Assembly: GCA_007120575.1 (NCBI GenBank)
Contig: SKNJ01000286.1
Location: forward strand, 1-14,152
Direction of reading: 5' to 3'
Origin: Thioalkalivibrio sp.
GTDB lineage: Bacteria > Pseudomonadota > Gammaproteobacteria > Ectothiorhodospirales > Ectothiorhodospiraceae
DNA length: 14,152 bases
Within the stretch, counting starts at the first letter, position 1. Each line of letters opens with the position of its first letter. The notes below the pieces were generated by a model that saw only the letters and a program-made list of their open reading frames with translations, did no database searches and had not been told where the DNA came from. Of this stretch, positions 12,835-14,152 are shown in pieces. The position numbers and the translations under genes are program-made.

Positions 12835-14058
12835 ATGAATGCCGTCCACGACCTGATCGCCGACGAACCCCACCGCATCCTCCGGATCGGCGACACCGAA
12901 GTGATCCTGCTGGGGACCGCGCATGTCTCGCGCGCCAGCGCGGACAAGGTGCGCGCGCTGATCGACACTGGCGAGTTCGATGCCATCGCGATCGAGCTGT
13001 GCGAGAGCCGCCAGCGCGCGATGCTGGACCCCGACGCGCTCGGGCGCATGGACCTGTTCAGCGTAATCCGTCAGGGTCATGCCCCGATGATCGCCGCAAG
13101 CCTGGCCCTGGGCGCGTACCAGCAGCGCCTGGCCGACCAGTACGGCATCGAACCCGGTGCGGAGATGCGCGCGGCTATGGATGGCGCCCTGGACAATGGC
13201 CTGCCGCTGGCCCTGATCGACCGGGACATCGGGCTGACCCTGCGCCGTACCTACCGCGCGGTTCCCTGGTGGCAGCGCATGGGGCTGATCGGAGGCCTGT
13301 TCGGCTCGGTCCTGTCGCGCGAGAAGATCGACGAATCCGAGATCGAGCGCCTGAAGGAAGGCGACATGCTCGAGTCCACCTTCAGCGAGTTCGCCGAGCA
13401 GTCCGAAGACCTGTACCGGACCCTGATCGAGGAACGCGACCACTACATGGCCGCCCAGCTGCGCCGCCTGGCCACCAGCGAGACGCTGGAACGGCCGCAC
13501 CGGCGGATCCTCGCGGTGGTCGGTGCCGGACACCTGCCAGGGATTGCCGAGCAGGTCGAGGACAACGTCACCCCGCCCGACGCGATCCTGCAGGCCCTGG
13601 ATCAGGCCCCGCCCAAGGCCCGCTGGCCGAAGATCGTGCCCTGGGTGATCGTCGGCATCATCCTGGCAGGTTTCGCGATCGGCTTTGCCCGCAACCCGGA
13701 CATCGGCCTGCAGATGGTGATGGACTGGGTCCTGATCAATGGCGGCCTGGCGGCGATCGGCGCGATCATCGCGCTGGCACACCCGCTGACCGTGGTAACC
13801 GCGGCGCTCGCCGCACCACTGACATCGCTGAATCCGACCATCGGGGTCGGTTTCGTCGCCGCCGCAGTGGAACTGTTTCTGCGCAAGCCGCGGGTCTCCG
13901 ACTTCGCCAGCCTGCGCAAGGACACCACCCAGCCGCGCGGCTGGTGGCGCAACCGGGTCTCGCGCGTGCTGCTGGTGTTCCTGCTGACCACCCTGGGTTC
14001 GGCCGCCGGCACCTACATCGGCGGCGCCCGCGTATTCAGCCACCTGTTCGGCGGCTAG
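12835..14058 (+). CDS. TraB/TIGR00261 family membrane protein
   Basis: A 407-residue protein. The soluble N-terminal half (1-260) carries the TraB/GumN-family landmarks: ILLGTAHVSRAS (24-35), AIELCESRQ (52-60), ALIDRDIGLTLRR (126-138), a helix with IEERDHYMAAQL (198-209), and VVGAGHLPGI (228-237). His30 and His233 with Glu54 and Glu200 could form the putative metal-type active site proposed for the superfamily. The C-terminal half has about three to four membrane segments (roughly 268-284, 298-330, 334-348, 376-396), a known arrangement for TIGR00261. Enterococcal TraB is linked to pheromone shutdown and eukaryotic relatives act in mitochondria, but the biochemical role of the bacterial proteins is not settled. 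No clear ribosome site precedes the ATG. It stands apart from the operon before it and is convergent with the next gene. Confidence 0.88.
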   Translation: MNAVHDLIADEPHRILRIGDTEVILLGTAHVSRASADKVRALIDTGEFDAIAIELCESRQRAMLDPDALGRMDLFSVIRQGHAPMIAASLALGAYQQRLADQYGIEPGAEMRAAMDGALDNGLPLALIDRDIGLTLRRTYRAVPWWQRMGLIGGLFGSVLSREKIDESEIERLKEGDMLESTFSEFAEQSEDLYRTLIEERDHYMAAQLRRLATSETLERPHRRILAVVGAGHLPGIAEQVEDNVTPPDAILQALDQAPPKARWPKIVPWVIVGIILAGFAIGFARNPDIGLQMVMDWVLINGGLAAIGAIIALAHPLTVVTAALAAPLTSLNPTIGVGFVAAAVELFLRKPRVSDFASLRKDTTQPRGWWRNRVSRVLLVFLLTTLGSAAGTYIGGARVFSHLFGG

Positions 14059-14075
14059 GAGCCTGCCGACCCCCG

Positions 14076-14152
14076 TCAGTCCGGGATGCGCAGGACCAGC
14101 TTGCCGCGCCGGCCACTGGCCTCGATCCGGCGATGCGCCTCGGCAGCCTCCG
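14076..14152 (-). CDS. Quinone oxidoreductase / zinc-type dehydrogenase, C-terminal end (partial)
   Basis: Only the last 24 codons and the TGA are visible: EAAEAHRRIEASGRRGKLVL then RIPD. The pattern A-x-x-AH-x-x-hE-x-x-x-x-x-GKhVL is the usual end of the medium-chain dehydrogenase/reductase family, particularly NAD(P)H:quinone oxidoreductases (Qor type), where it forms the last helix and strand. The rest of the gene, and so the presence of zinc ligands, lies outside the window. It is convergent with the TraB-family gene, 17 nt apart. Confidence 0.65.
   Translation of the reverse strand, partial: EAAEAHRRIEASGRRGKLVLRIPD

Noticed and set aside
1..14152. Search for CRISPR arrays, insertion sequences, phage genes, tRNA or rRNA
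   Set aside because: No regularly spaced repeats, transposase motifs, terminal inverted repeats or tRNA-like cloverleaf sequences were seen by eye.

Overview
This is about 14 kb of GC-rich bacterial DNA packed with chromosomal housekeeping and signalling genes. The gene set fits a gammaproteobacterium: an ABC-F protein of the YheS type, OxyR with its two redox cysteines at the E. coli positions, an MtfA-type peptidase, a DUF3301 protein directly upstream of oxyR, and a lipoprotein relative of NagZ. The GC-rich, acidic protein style would suit the Ectothiorhodospiraceae (Thioalkalivibrio-like), but that is an impression and not a demonstration. I see no insertion sequence, phage gene, CRISPR array, tRNA or rRNA.

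Layout. 1-256 (-): start of a metallo-beta-lactamase-fold protein that runs off the left edge. 257-728: non-coding, with two strong hairpins. 729-1880 (+): family 3 glycoside hydrolase lipoprotein. 1897-3006 (-): cytosolic-looking protein with EF-hand-like calcium loops, tail to tail with the hydrolase. 3196-4421 (+): two-gene operon of an MtfA-like zinc peptidase and a secreted FliL-like protein, with ATGA overlap. 4456-4752 (-): 98-residue His/Cys-rich protein of unknown function with its own promoter. 4841-6754 (-): yheS. 7045-7971 (+): GAF-like/GGDEF diguanylate cyclase, preceded by a CRP/FNR-type palindrome. 7975-9257 (-): DUF3301 gene and oxyR, overlapping by ATGA. 9379-12733 (+): a translationally coupled three-gene operon of an inositol-monophosphatase-family enzyme, a membrane class III adenylate cyclase and a TPR-like lipoprotein. 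12835-14058 (+): TraB-family membrane protein. 14076-14152 (-): C-terminal end of a quinone oxidoreductase/zinc-type dehydrogenase.

How the genes may work together. The right half is rich in signalling: it holds one enzyme predicted to make cAMP, one predicted to make c-di-GMP, and OxyR. The operator-like GTGAT-N4-ATCAC in front of the c-di-GMP enzyme is the sequence class bound by cAMP-CRP, which suggests (inference only) that the cAMP and c-di-GMP circuits touch here. The phosphatase-cyclase-lipoprotein operon and a 24-bp near-palindrome just upstream of it are the best candidates in this window for something not well described. Most other genes belong to known families.
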